From: Scandinavium goeteborgense
Lineage (GTDB): Bacteria > Pseudomonadota > Gammaproteobacteria > Enterobacterales > Enterobacteriaceae
Reading direction: 5' to 3'
NCBI RefSeq assembly: GCF_003935895.2
Contig: NZ_CP054058.1
Coordinates: forward strand, 930,001 to 994,000
DNA: 64,000 nt
Shown: positions 50,734-59,278 of the stretch, piece by piece
Layout of the letters: each line of letters opens with the position of its first letter
Numbering within the stretch: position 1 is the first letter of the stretch
Notes under the pieces: model-generated
Told to the model about the DNA's origin: nothing
Database searches by the model: none
Seen by the model: only the letters and a program-made list of their open reading frames with translations
Translations under genes and position numbers: made by a program

Positions 50734-51084
50734 ATGCGTGATATGTATGAAGTAATGGATCGTTGGGGGGCATGGGCTGCAGCTGATAGCAGTGGAGTAG
50801 ATTGGCAGCCAATTGCTGCTGGATTCAAAGGCCTGTTACCTCATGGAAAGCGGTCACGTCTCCAATGTGATGACGACGAAGGGATTATGATAGACGGATG
50901 TATGTCGCGTCTTCGGAAGTATAAATTCGAAGAATATGAGCTAATGATTGCACACTTCGTTATGGGAATTTCACTACGTGCAATTGCTAAGAAGCGGAGG
51001 TGCTCAGATGGCACGATTAGAAAAGAATTACAAACAGCTTTAGGTTTTATCGACGGGGTGCTAATAATGGTTTGTAATCAATAG
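50734..51084 (+). CDS. Antitermination protein Q
   Basis: This 116-residue protein matches the phage 82-type Q family (MRDMYEVMDRWGAWAA start; IAAGFKGLLP; helix-turn-helix LRAIAKKRRCSDGTIRKEL). Q lets RNA polymerase read the late genes from a promoter just downstream. Confidence 0.85.
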   Translation: MRDMYEVMDRWGAWAAADSSGVDWQPIAAGFKGLLPHGKRSRLQCDDDEGIMIDGCMSRLRKYKFEEYELMIAHFVMGISLRAIAKKRRCSDGTIRKELQTALGFIDGVLIMVCNQ

Positions 51085-51093
51085 ATTAGGTAT

Positions 51094-51117
51094 GGAGTCA
51101 CTAACGGTAGTGACTCC
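51094..51117. terminator. Bidirectional terminator between Q and the RexB-like gene
   Basis: GGAGTCACTA and TAGTGACTCC pair around ACGG, with T-rich bases on the right. It separates two convergent genes. Confidence 0.8.
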
Positions 51118-51118
51118 G

Positions 51119-51553
51119 TTATTTTATATTCAACACAACCATAGAAAATCTTCTGCCTGCCTCAACCAAGTACAGTATGCTGATGCTGAGGAAAAAAATG
51201 ATGGCATAAAATGCACATTTAATCATATACGATTGTGAAATAAGGCAAATTAAACAGACGACTATGAGTGTCAAAAGAAACGTACAAGTCAGTATTGTGT
51301 CAGCTATTAATCGCCTATAGTGCCCAGTTTTAAGCATGTTTATAACAAGCTTTTTATCCATCAATGCGGTGATAAGTGACATTGACGTGATTAGAAAACC
51401 CAACAGAGTCCCAGCTAATCCTGTAATGACGCCGGAAGCGCTTACTAGTGTTTCAACTTTTACACTATCTGATTTGAACCAAAATAGTAGTACTACACCG
51501 GCGCTTATTACAGACCTAGAGAAGAGCGTCTTCCATTGCACCAAAGTACCCAT
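51119..51553 (-). CDS. RexB-like membrane protein
   Basis: This 144-residue protein has four predicted membrane segments (about 14-28, 40-62, 85-108, 112-132), the same length and layout as lambda RexB. A segment with AGTLLGFLITSMSLI lines up by eye with the AGTMIAILIAALTFL region of RexB. AGGAGG lies six bases before the ATG and it overlaps the RexA-like gene by 38 bases. RexB forms a channel that kills the infected cell when RexA is triggered. Similarity is by inspection only. Confidence 0.6.
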   Translation of the reverse strand: MGTLVQWKTLFSRSVISAGVVLLFWFKSDSVKVETLVSASGVITGLAGTLLGFLITSMSLITALMDKKLVINMLKTGHYRRLIADTILTCTFLLTLIVVCLICLISQSYMIKCAFYAIIFFLSISILYLVEAGRRFSMVVLNIK

Positions 51554-52400
51554 CTAACTCCTCCTGACGTTCAGCTTTCGCTGTATCAATCATACCATAC
51601 ATTGTTAAGTTAGGCGGGAAATGTGCATTTGTCTCAACAGATTGCCATGAAAACACTCTGTCAGCGATCAGATCGATTGGGTACTCCACTCCATCATCAA
51701 ACACATGGGCTCGAGCTGTCGATGCGCCATTTCTAACAAGATTTCTCAACGTTTGTTTCAAGCGGCCGGTCAGCCTCCCTTCGGTATCTGTTCTACGCAT
51801 ATCTACACCCATGCTAATTTTTAAACTATCAGCATCAGCATTATTCATCATTTCAAGGATGCTTGATCCGAAGTCATCTTGTGGGTAAAGCTGTGGATTT
51901 GTAGGTCGGGGTAAAGTAATTTCAATTTTCTTTAACTCAACATCACCACTCATCAGGCGAGCGATGGCGTCTGATTGAAGTATGGGACCGGCTTTGATCT
52001 TAAGTCCGGCAGTAGAGCTTAGGAAATTGACAAATTGGTTCACACCGCTTGAATGAGTATTTTTATGCCATGCAAGAATGTCGTTTTCTTCGTAATAAAC
52101 GAAAAAATTCTTCTCAATTAAGCCCTCATCATCTTCCAATTCTATTTCCTCACCATCCTCACCGATGCTTCCAATCTCGGGTATGTCAGTGTTTCTAAAT
52201 TTCCTGAATTGACCGCAAACTGAATCGTCAAATCTGTCGAAAACAAGACCCCAAACTTCTCTCGTGAAACCGCCTATCTCAAAAGAGGTCTCGTATTCCT
52301 CATCAGATAGAGCCTGGAAAAGATCTCGAATTGAAGATACATCTTGATTAGGGGTGATGCTTAATTGAAAAAACTCGATTTTGTAAGAGCGTTGAGGCAT
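51516..52400 (-). CDS. RexA-like cytoplasmic sensor protein
   Basis: From the ATG at 52400, chosen because AGGAAG stands six bases upstream, the protein has 294 residues (lambda RexA has 279). Middle and C-terminal parts follow the RexA order by eye: a FFVYYEENDILAWHK strand, a KKIEITLP strand and a final helical dimer part. It is first in a two-gene unit with the RexB-like gene, as in rexAB. Alternative: a KwaB-type (DUF4868) protein of the Kiwa system, also paired with a four-helix membrane protein. Confidence 0.58.
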   Translation of the reverse strand: MPQRSYKIEFFQLSITPNQDVSSIRDLFQALSDEEYETSFEIGGFTREVWGLVFDRFDDSVCGQFRKFRNTDIPEIGSIGEDGEEIELEDDEGLIEKNFFVYYEENDILAWHKNTHSSGVNQFVNFLSSTAGLKIKAGPILQSDAIARLMSGDVELKKIEITLPRPTNPQLYPQDDFGSSILEMMNNADADSLKISMGVDMRRTDTEGRLTGRLKQTLRNLVRNGASTARAHVFDDGVEYPIDLIADRVFSWQSVETNAHFPPNLTMYGMIDTAKAERQEELDGYFGAMEDALL

Positions 52401-52680
52401 TTCGATCTTCCTGTGAAATTCTATAAGAGGCTTCCTAATTGAATGATCTGATAATACGAAATGTTTAACGCGTACGCAAAAATTATCGTACTCTGCTAGA
52501 AGTGGTTGTTTACCGCATTGACTCAAAACTACTTATGAACCCGCATTGGCGGAGTTTTGTCTTTTCTGGGTAGGTATAGCGTGAGTAATGCGCTGTAAGA
52601 TTCTTATAACGAAGTTTCATCTTGCTGGATTATCGAACCAGAGTTATCAGTATGTCATCGATTAATTGAGAGTAAAAGAC

Positions 52681-52875
52681 ATGCTAAATCAGCAAGATAT
52701 GACAGAAACGGCACGCGCAGTTTATAACGAATTGAGCACTGAACTGGCGACAGTGGGCGAGATAGCCCAGAATACTTACCTGACGCGCGAGCGCTGCCAG
52801 TTAATACTGACGCAGCTTGTGATGGCGGGGTTATCTGATTTCCAGCTCGGCTGTTACATGCGCCCTCGACAGTGA
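52681..52875 (+). CDS. Small phage protein with winged-helix pattern
   Basis: This 64-residue protein (TVGEIAQNTYLTRERCQLILTQL) looks like a short winged-helix regulator. The preceding gap (52401-52680) holds the likely promoters of this gene and of the RexA-like gene. Confidence 0.6.
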   Translation: MLNQQDMTETARAVYNELSTELATVGEIAQNTYLTRERCQLILTQLVMAGLSDFQLGCYMRPRQ

Positions 52876-52972
52876 GGGCTTCTGCTGTGAAGAATGGGCG
52901 GCTGGTGGGTGTTGAAGCACTCCACCAGCCATTCGCTCATGCATTGTGGTCACAAGCGAACCAAGGCCCACC

Positions 52973-52988
52973 GCTTTAGCGCTAAAGC
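52973..52988. repeat. 16-bp perfect palindrome
   Basis: GCTTTAGCGCTAAAGC lies 35 bases before the methyltransferase gene and may be an operator. Confidence 0.5.
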
Positions 52989-53022
52989 AAAGTGAGTCTA
53001 CCTTAGTCCCGCTTACTGATCT

Positions 53023-54075
53023 ATGAAAAACACTGTAAAAATAAACAGTATTGAGATGATCAATGCTGACTGCCTGCATTACCTTGCCACTCTCCCTGAT
53101 GACTCCATTGACCTGATCGTGACGGACCCTCCTTACTTCAAGGTGAAGCCGAACGGCTGGGACAACCAGTGGAACGGGGATGAGGACTATTTACGCTGGC
53201 TGGATGGATGCCTTGCTGAGTTCTGGCGAGTGCTGAAACCAACCGGCAGCATCTACCTTTTCAGTGGTCACCGGTTGGCGTCTGACATCGAGCTCATGAT
53301 GCGGGAACGGTTCAACATCCTGAACCATATCATCTGGGCTAAACCTTCCGGTCGATGGAACGGGTGCAATAAAGAAAGCCTGCGCGCCTATTTCCCGGCG
53401 ACTGAGCGCATCCTCTTTGCTGAGCACTATCAAGGGCCGTACAAGCCAAAGAGCGACGGATATGCGGAGAAGTGCCGCGACCTGAAACAGCACACACTAA
53501 CCCCGCTAATTGACTATTTCCGCAATGCACGTGATGCCCTGGGTGTAACGGCCAGAGACATAGTCGCAGCCACCGGCAAAAAGAATATGGTCTCTCACTG
53601 GTTCAGCGGTAGCCAATGGCAACTCCCGAACGAGAGTGATTACCTCAAACTGCAAAAGCTGTTTGACCGTATCGCCAGCGAAAAGCACGCGCAGCAGCTG
53701 CTTGATAAACCGCACCACCAGCTGGTGGAGAAATACCACGTTCTGAACCGGACGTATGGTGAATTGATACAGGAATACAAATCCCTGCGCCGCTATTTTG
53801 CGGTGAATGTTGAAGTGCCTTATACCGATGTCTGGACGCATAAGCCTGTGCAGTTTTATCCAGGTAAACACCCCTGCGAAAAGCCTGCTGACATGCTGGA
53901 GCAAATTATCAGCGCCAGCAGCAGGCCGGGTGATGTGGTTGCGGATTTCTTTATGGGGTCAGGCTCGACGTTGAAAGCAGCGTTACGGTTAGGCCGTAAA
54001 GCGATAGGCGTTGAGCTGGAAACAGAACGGTTTCAACAGACAGTTGATGAAGTAAAAGAATTAACTCAGCCTTAA
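53023..54075 (+). CDS. Orphan DNA methyltransferase (N4-cytosine/N6-adenine)
   Basis: This 350-residue methylase carries DPPY at 35-38 and the AdoMet motif FMGSG at 310-314, the beta-class order. No restriction endonuclease lies beside it. A middle region (about 150-230) contains a helix-turn-helix-like stretch (VTARDIVAATGKKNMVSHW). It probably marks phage DNA against host restriction. Confidence 0.9.
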   Translation: MKNTVKINSIEMINADCLHYLATLPDDSIDLIVTDPPYFKVKPNGWDNQWNGDEDYLRWLDGCLAEFWRVLKPTGSIYLFSGHRLASDIELMMRERFNILNHIIWAKPSGRWNGCNKESLRAYFPATERILFAEHYQGPYKPKSDGYAEKCRDLKQHTLTPLIDYFRNARDALGVTARDIVAATGKKNMVSHWFSGSQWQLPNESDYLKLQKLFDRIASEKHAQQLLDKPHHQLVEKYHVLNRTYGELIQEYKSLRRYFAVNVEVPYTDVWTHKPVQFYPGKHPCEKPADMLEQIISASSRPGDVVADFFMGSGSTLKAALRLGRKAIGVELETERFQQTVDEVKELTQP

Positions 54076-54122
54076 CGGCTCATTCAATGAGCCGAATAAA
54101 TGAGTTATTCGGCTCACAAATC

Positions 54123-54150
54123 AAGCCTCGGCATACGCCGGGGCTTTTTC
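54123..54150 (+). terminator. Terminator after the methyltransferase gene
   Basis: AGCCTCGG and CCGGGGCT form a stem followed by five Ts; a second hairpin (GAGCCGAATAA/TTATTCGGCTC) precedes it. Nearly the same terminator recurs twice downstream. Confidence 0.85.
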
Positions 54151-54217
54151 ATATCTGAGTCACTCTCACCAAATGAAGTCCTCAGATTCGTTCGTCATCT
54201 CATCAAAAGGTAATTGT

Positions 54218-55081
54218 ATGAAAAATGCACTTAAAGCAGCCATTGGTATTGCACTTGTTTCTCTTTCGGCTTCTAGCTTTGCTCAAGTATACGATGGTTA
54301 TCCTGATATTCCGGCGGATGGTGTTGGTTTCGCATCCCAGGTCTCATCGTATGATGTTGGCAGTGGTTCGGTACAGGCTCCACAAGACGATCCAACCCGT
54401 GCGTTGGGAGAACCCGATCAAGCAACCCTTTCACTGGGCGGAGGGGGTAATGTAGTTCTTTCTACCGGTGATTTAACTCTGCATACTGATGGTACTGATG
54501 GTACTGATGCAGCCGATTTCTACGTTTATGAGCATAAGCTTCTTGAATCATGGGACACTTATGTTTCGAAAGATAATCTAACCTGGGAAAAGATTGAACC
54601 AGTATCAACACAGTCAAATAGTATCGGTAACGTTGATGGTTATGATCTGGATTCACTTGGTTCTGACTCAGACGGATATAATTATATTAAATTGGTAGAT
54701 ACCAGTTTTAGCTCAACGACAGCAACCTCAGGGGCTGATATTGATGGTGTCGTTTTAGCAACCGCTAAATATTCAGGAGGTGGTGAACTCGTTGACACTG
54801 ACTCCCGAAACGGCACGATTTATAACCTGGAAAAAAGTAAAAAAACAGGTGCTGTCGACGTAAAGAAAATCAGCAAGGACGGCAGTGTCGATTACATCCC
54901 TTTCTCCACGGATGACAGCCTGGAGCCGATTGCATTGTCAGTACAAGGCAACTTTGATTGCGATGATGCTAAAGACATCAACGTGCTTGCTACCCGCAAA
55001 TCTGACGATGTTCCAGTGAACATTATTAAAGATCAGAAAGGGAATGATATTGCGACTATCGATAACTCGATTACCAATTAA
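54218..55081 (+). CDS. Secreted protein, tandem paralog 1
   Basis: This 287-residue protein has a Sec signal peptide (cleavage after SFA, about residue 21) and a mature beta-rich part with the pattern ALGEPDQATLSLGGGG and DFYVYEHK, which resembles cell-surface modules in unrelated bacteria. The C-terminal 100 residues have a separate domain beginning VDTDSRNGTIYNLEK. It shares the leader, signal and C-terminal domain with the next gene. The place within a prophage late region suggests lysogenic conversion. Function unknown. Confidence 0.75.
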   Translation: MKNALKAAIGIALVSLSASSFAQVYDGYPDIPADGVGFASQVSSYDVGSGSVQAPQDDPTRALGEPDQATLSLGGGGNVVLSTGDLTLHTDGTDGTDAADFYVYEHKLLESWDTYVSKDNLTWEKIEPVSTQSNSIGNVDGYDLDSLGSDSDGYNYIKLVDTSFSSTTATSGADIDGVVLATAKYSGGGELVDTDSRNGTIYNLEKSKKTGAVDVKKISKDGSVDYIPFSTDDSLEPIALSVQGNFDCDDAKDINVLATRKSDDVPVNIIKDQKGNDIATIDNSITN

Positions 55082-55181
55082 CCCTAAAGTTAATTCTAAT
55101 ATTTGGATGCTATAAAGGGTCTCAAGAATTGTAGATTGGATATGAGTTGTTAGTTATGTGAATATCTAGCTCTACATATCA

Positions 55182-55209
55182 AGCCTCGGTATTTTCCGGG
55201 GCTTTTTAA
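55182..55209 (+). terminator. Terminator after paralog 1
   Basis: AAGCCTCGG and CCGGGGCTTT stem with T-run; copy of the terminator at 54123. Confidence 0.85.
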
Positions 55210-55273
55210 TATCAGGCCAGACGCATCTATAAATTTCCTTAGTTTGCATGTTATACCTCATAAAGGTAATTGT

Positions 55274-56116
55274 ATGAAAAATGCACTTAAAGCAGTCCTC
55301 GGTATTACACTTGTATCTCTGTCAGTTTCTAGCTTTGCTCAACAATATGAAGATTATCCAGAAGTACCTGGTGTAGGACTCGCCTATGCCACTTCGGGAG
55401 AATTTTTCCCAGGTCCTGGTACGATTGTAACCTCACCAGATAATGCTCTTGGTGTTCCAGATGATAATGCTGTGCCGCTTGGTGATGGCGGTACACTCAT
55501 TTTAGGTTTTGATCCCTTTGTCATTACTGGGGATAAAACTTCTGCACCTGATTTTTCTATCATCGAACAATCAGAACGTGAGATTTTCTCTGTATTCATT
55601 TCCGCTGATAAAGAAAACTGGATTGAAGTTAAGCCTGTTTATAAAGAATACAACTCAGCAGGTTCAACTTATGGATTTGATGTTGATGCTGTAGAAGGTC
55701 AGGAAAATCAGTACAAGTACGTAAAGCTTGTAGATGCAAGCTTTAGTGCGGGTTCTAGTTACGCAGGTGCAGATATTGTCGGTGCCGTAGTAACTTCCGG
55801 TAAATACGTCGGTGGGGGCGTGGTTGTTGATACCGATTCGCGTAATGGAATTGTTTATAATCTTGAAAAAGATAAATCATCAGGAGTTGTTGACGTAAAA
55901 AAGATTGGCAAGGATGGCAGTGTCCAGCACATCATGTTCTCAGATGACGATAGCCTAGATCCAATCGCCTTATCAGTGCAGGGTAACTTTGACTGTGATG
56001 ATGCAAAAGACATCAACGTCCTGGCAACCCGTAAAGCTGATGATGTTCCAGTGAATATCATTAAAGACCAGCAGGGCAATGATATTGCGACGATCGACAA
56101 CTCTGTCACCAATTAA
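55274..56116 (+). CDS. Secreted protein, tandem paralog 2
   Basis: This 280-residue paralog of the previous protein has an almost identical signal peptide (MKNALKAVLGITLVSLS) and start region (AAAGGTAATTGT), and a strongly conserved C-terminal 100 residues. The middle part (about 30-170) diverges, although ALGVPDDNAVPLGDGG and DFSIIEQS keep the same frame. This pattern of constant ends and variable centre suggests duplication followed by diversification. Confidence 0.75.
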   Translation: MKNALKAVLGITLVSLSVSSFAQQYEDYPEVPGVGLAYATSGEFFPGPGTIVTSPDNALGVPDDNAVPLGDGGTLILGFDPFVITGDKTSAPDFSIIEQSEREIFSVFISADKENWIEVKPVYKEYNSAGSTYGFDVDAVEGQENQYKYVKLVDASFSAGSSYAGADIVGAVVTSGKYVGGGVVVDTDSRNGIVYNLEKDKSSGVVDVKKIGKDGSVQHIMFSDDDSLDPIALSVQGNFDCDDAKDINVLATRKADDVPVNIIKDQQGNDIATIDNSVTN

Positions 56117-56170
56117 CCAGTAATTTACTCTTCGCACGACGGCTGCCCATGCAGTCGGCAAGAGCAAGTG

Positions 56171-56198
56171 AGCCTCGGCATCTGCCGGGGCTTTTTTT
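56171..56198 (+). terminator. Terminator after paralog 2
   Basis: Third copy of the GCCTCGG/CCGGGGC terminator, with seven Ts. Confidence 0.85.
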
Positions 56199-56209
56199 AT
56201 GGAGTCAGA

Positions 56210-56428
56210 ATGTCATTCAAATTTGATTTAAACCAGCTGGTGGAGATCGCAATTAGCGGTGAGTTCGGTGCTGTTAAGGCGCGAGCAGAGTACGCTAATG
56301 GGGCAGAGAACGGCTATTACGTTCACTACAAAGCAGGCGATGGTCGCGCTGTGACGCAGTGGTTTGATGAAAGCGATCTGACCCTTAGTGATACCGGCAA
56401 GCATCCTGGTCAGTCACCCATATTATGA
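56210..56428 (+). CDS. Small phage protein
   Basis: This 72-residue acidic protein (start MSFKFDLNQLVEIAI) has GGAG at good spacing. It overlaps the next gene as ATGA. The family is not recognised. Confidence 0.65.
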   Translation: MSFKFDLNQLVEIAISGEFGAVKARAEYANGAENGYYVHYKAGDGRAVTQWFDESDLTLSDTGKHPGQSPIL

Positions 56429-56820
56429 AAACATCAGTACGGGCTCTTAGTTGGTGGCTAATTCCCATAGCAATCGGGTATGGTCATTTTTATACCGCGC
56501 CATGGTCTCAGAACATTGGCTTTGTGGCATGCGTTGTTCTGATGCTGGTATCTGTATTTTCCTCGTGCTGTCTTCTGGCAGTTGCTGTTGTTCCGGGGTT
56601 AGACACCTCAAAAATTGACGTAACAGCAATGAGGCGCTCAGTCTCTAGAGCGAGTCGGTCATATAGTCTTTTTTGCCTAATCGTGATGCTACTGACGTTG
56701 GCTGTCAGCGGGTGGGTTGTTACCGCCTCGATTTACTTTCTGGTGAATATGTTCGCGTGGTTGAGCATCTATCTGTTCCTGGATGTTGAAGAAAGCCGAA
56801 CAGCCGCCAATGAAGGCTAG
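56425..56820 (+). CDS. Small polytopic phage membrane protein
   Basis: This 131-residue protein has about four membrane segments (8-24, 31-57, 78-98, 101-122). Coupled to the gene before. A holin role is conceivable from its place after Q, but no endolysin follows. Confidence 0.62.
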   Translation: MKTSVRALSWWLIPIAIGYGHFYTAPWSQNIGFVACVVLMLVSVFSSCCLLAVAVVPGLDTSKIDVTAMRRSVSRASRSYSLFCLIVMLLTLAVSGWVVTASIYFLVNMFAWLSIYLFLDVEESRTAANEG

Positions 56821-56873
56821 TTTCATTATCATGCATCCTGTGGGGTGCATTATTAAGGATGCTAGGGAAAAGA

Positions 56874-56899
56874 AATGCCCCGGAGGATTCCAGGGCATT
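56874..56899 (-). terminator. hicB terminator
   Basis: AATGCCC and GGGCATT pair; on the minus strand TTTCTTTT follows, just past hicB. Confidence 0.65.
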
Positions 56900-56930
56900 A
56901 GACGCACAGGGGATGAGACGGAGGAAGGTA

Positions 56931-57344
56931 TTAGCTCACCTTGTGCAGTTCGTGTCGTGCCGCAGCGGCGAGAAACCCGCTTCTGCTTGTGTATTCGGTA
57001 TGACCCTTAACGGCGTTATCAATTTGATTCAATAACCTGTGGGGTAGAGTGATATTGATTCTCTCAGCCCGACCGTCGAACTTATCCATGTTTACATGGA
57101 CCAGTACCCACTGACCGTGGGTAAATTCTGCCTCTTTATTCGCGATGTGATCCTGCATTTTACCGGGTGCCGGTATATCCATATCGTTGGCTACTAAGGC
57201 CTCGAAATGTGCATCGAGTGCGCTCTGAGCATCTGCGATCGTCTCTTCGATTGAGTCACCGGCAAAGATGCAGCCATCGACATCCGGGAACCACCCACTG
57301 GCTGAACCATCAGTATCAATTTCTATAAAAGCTGGGTAATGCAT
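56931..57344 (-). CDS. hicB: HicB antitoxin
   Basis: This 137-residue antitoxin has an N-terminal HicB fold (FIEIDTDGSASGWFPDVDGC) that blocks HicA and a C-terminal ribbon-helix-helix DNA-binding part (INITLPHRLLNQIDNAV). It follows hicA by 58 bases and should repress the operon. Confidence 0.93.
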   Translation of the reverse strand: MHYPAFIEIDTDGSASGWFPDVDGCIFAGDSIEETIADAQSALDAHFEALVANDMDIPAPGKMQDHIANKEAEFTHGQWVLVHVNMDKFDGRAERINITLPHRLLNQIDNAVKGHTEYTSRSGFLAAAARHELHKVS

Positions 57345-57402
57345 AGTTAAAACTCCCCGTGGAATTCGTCGTAAAGGTGCGCCCCGAGGGGCGCTATCCT
57401 GA

Positions 57403-57585
57403 TTACTTGATCCCGGCCTTTCTGAGTATTTGCCGTAAGGTGCCCGGTTTAATCTCTTTGCTGGGATGGGGTACTGTCACAAGGTTAGAAAAATCAGGAT
57501 GTTTGAACGTATGGTGACTTCCTTTAACTCTGTCCAACGTCCAGCCATCATTTTCTAACCGCCTTATCAGTTCCGAACTTTTCAA
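57403..57585 (-). CDS. hicA: HicA mRNA interferase toxin
   Basis: This 60-residue dsRNA-binding-fold toxin has catalytic His24 in KGSHHTFKHP. It cleaves mRNA independent of ribosomes and is neutralised by HicB. It is first in the hicAB operon. Confidence 0.94.
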   Translation of the reverse strand: MKSSELIRRLENDGWTLDRVKGSHHTFKHPDFSNLVTVPHPSKEIKPGTLRQILRKAGIK

Positions 57586-57615
57586 ACTTCCTCCGTCTCG
57601 CTAACTGATGAACAC

Positions 57616-57644
57616 ACTATACACACTCAATCAGAGTGATGCAA
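57616..57644 (-). promoter_or_regulatory. hicAB promoter
   Basis: TTGCAT and TATAGT are 17 bases apart on the minus strand, 31 bases upstream of hicA. Confidence 0.75.
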
Positions 57645-57650
57645 TTTAGG

Positions 57651-57665
57651 TGTGTATAATACACA
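57651..57665. promoter_or_regulatory. Candidate HicB operator
   Basis: TGTGTATAATACACA is a perfect 15-bp palindrome; a related half (ACTATACACAC) overlaps the hicA -10. It also lies 26 bases before the glycosyltransferase gene and could couple the two. Confidence 0.6.
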
Positions 57666-57690
57666 TCTTTTTTTAAACTTCGGGGGAGCT

Positions 57691-59157
57691 ATGCAGGTTG
57701 TCGATGTTGTCATTAATGGCGTGGGATATAGGCCGATCGGTTCATCGTCGGCAAGAATTGGCATCGCTATTTCCACCCACAACCGCGCGAAGGTTTTGAA
57801 AAGCACGCTTGAGCAGCATTTAAAACATCTGCCTGCCGGTGCGCTGGTGGTGGTTATCGATGATGGATCAAAACATGCGGCAGCCGTTCCGGATGGCGTG
57901 CAACTGATACGTCATGAGCAGTCGCAGGGCATTGTGGCAACGAAGAACGCCAGCCTGAAGGCGTTGATGGATGCCGATTGTGAGCATCTCTTTCTATGGG
58001 ACGATGACGCATGGCCAGTGGCTGATAACTGGCACAAACCGTATATCGAATCCCCTGAACCCCATCTGGCCTATCAGTTTCTCGACCTGGCCGGGCCAAA
58101 AAAGCTCAAGGATTTAGCCATACTGCACCGGGATGATCGGCATATTGCTTACACCGCACAGCGTGGCGTTATGCTGTATTACCACCGCTGTGTGATTGAG
58201 AAAGTAGGCGGCTTTGACCCGATTTACGATCGGGGCATGTATGAACACGGCGATTTAGCATTACGTATTCATAATGCCGGGCTGACGACATGGGCCTTTG
58301 CCGATGTCACAGGCTCTGAGCGCCTGATTTACTCCCTTGATGAACACGAAGCGATTGAACGCTCAGTACCTCAGCCCGACCGTATTCAGCTGGTAAAGCG
58401 CAACGCAGGGATTTACAACGGCCGCCGTGAATCGGGTTACACCGGATTTGCTGATTACCGGCCCCGTAAGAATCTGGTGCTGACCACGCTGCTGACCAGC
58501 CGTCCGGACCCGCAGCGGGGGATCAGGATGAAAGCTGATGCTTCGTTGCTGTCGTCATGGGCGAGTTCGGTTCGCGGTGCTGATGCAGTTGTACTGACTG
58601 ATGAACTGAAACAAGCCCCGACCGGCGCTCAGCTGGTGGGCGTGCCGGACGTTGCGATGAATGTCTATTTCCGGCGCTGGCTACATATCTGGCACTTCCT
58701 GCGCGACCATCCCGAATATACCCACGTCTGGTGTACTGACGGCACAGACGTTGAAATGCTCCACCAGCCGTGGCAGGTAATGGAGCCGGGCAGAGTGTAT
58801 GTCGGTTCAGAGCCGACGCTTTACGCCGACGAGTGGGCACGCAAGTCGCACCCGGAAAAACAGTATCAAGAGTTCATCGCGGCACATGGCCACGAGGTCA
58901 TGCTGAACGCTGGCCTGCTGGGTGGCTGCCGTGAGGATGTGATGGCTTTTGCGCATGGTATCGTCCGGCTGTATTACCGCATCGAGAGCTACCGCTTCTG
59001 GAATATGGAGCATAACTCTGCTGCGGTGGGTGACATGCTTGCCTTCGGTATCGTGGCAAAGTCATTCGGCGACCGCGTGGTCACCGGGCCACAGGTACAT
59101 ACAGTGTTTAAGTCCAACGGCATTGGTAAGGAGCTGGCATGGTGGCGCCATAAATAG
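57691..59157 (+). CDS. Glycosyltransferase family 2-like phage protein
   Basis: This 488-residue protein has an N-terminal GT-A domain (about 25-230) with IAISTHNR, VVIDDGS and the metal motif WDDDAW. A second part (about 260-488) holds CTDGTDVEML, which resembles another sugar-nucleotide site. Strong GGGGGAG before the ATG. In phages such enzymes modify host surface glycans or phage DNA; which one applies here is unknown. Confidence 0.78.
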   Translation: MQVVDVVINGVGYRPIGSSSARIGIAISTHNRAKVLKSTLEQHLKHLPAGALVVVIDDGSKHAAAVPDGVQLIRHEQSQGIVATKNASLKALMDADCEHLFLWDDDAWPVADNWHKPYIESPEPHLAYQFLDLAGPKKLKDLAILHRDDRHIAYTAQRGVMLYYHRCVIEKVGGFDPIYDRGMYEHGDLALRIHNAGLTTWAFADVTGSERLIYSLDEHEAIERSVPQPDRIQLVKRNAGIYNGRRESGYTGFADYRPRKNLVLTTLLTSRPDPQRGIRMKADASLLSSWASSVRGADAVVLTDELKQAPTGAQLVGVPDVAMNVYFRRWLHIWHFLRDHPEYTHVWCTDGTDVEMLHQPWQVMEPGRVYVGSEPTLYADEWARKSHPEKQYQEFIAAHGHEVMLNAGLLGGCREDVMAFAHGIVRLYYRIESYRFWNMEHNSAAVGDMLAFGIVAKSFGDRVVTGPQVHTVFKSNGIGKELAWWRHK

Positions 59158-59189
59158 TCCTTACCTTTCTTCAACTGCATAAAACTCTG

Positions 59190-59216
59190 AAAGCCTCGCA
59201 ATTGCGGGGCTTTTTT
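59190..59216 (+). terminator. Terminator after the glycosyltransferase gene
   Basis: AAGCCTCGCAATTGCGGGGCTT stem with seven Ts, related to the three GCCTCGG terminators upstream. Confidence 0.88.
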
Positions 59217-59278
59217 TGTATCCGAATTTCACTGCGCACTCACCGCGTATTATTAACCCTAAGACCATTCACAAAAGC

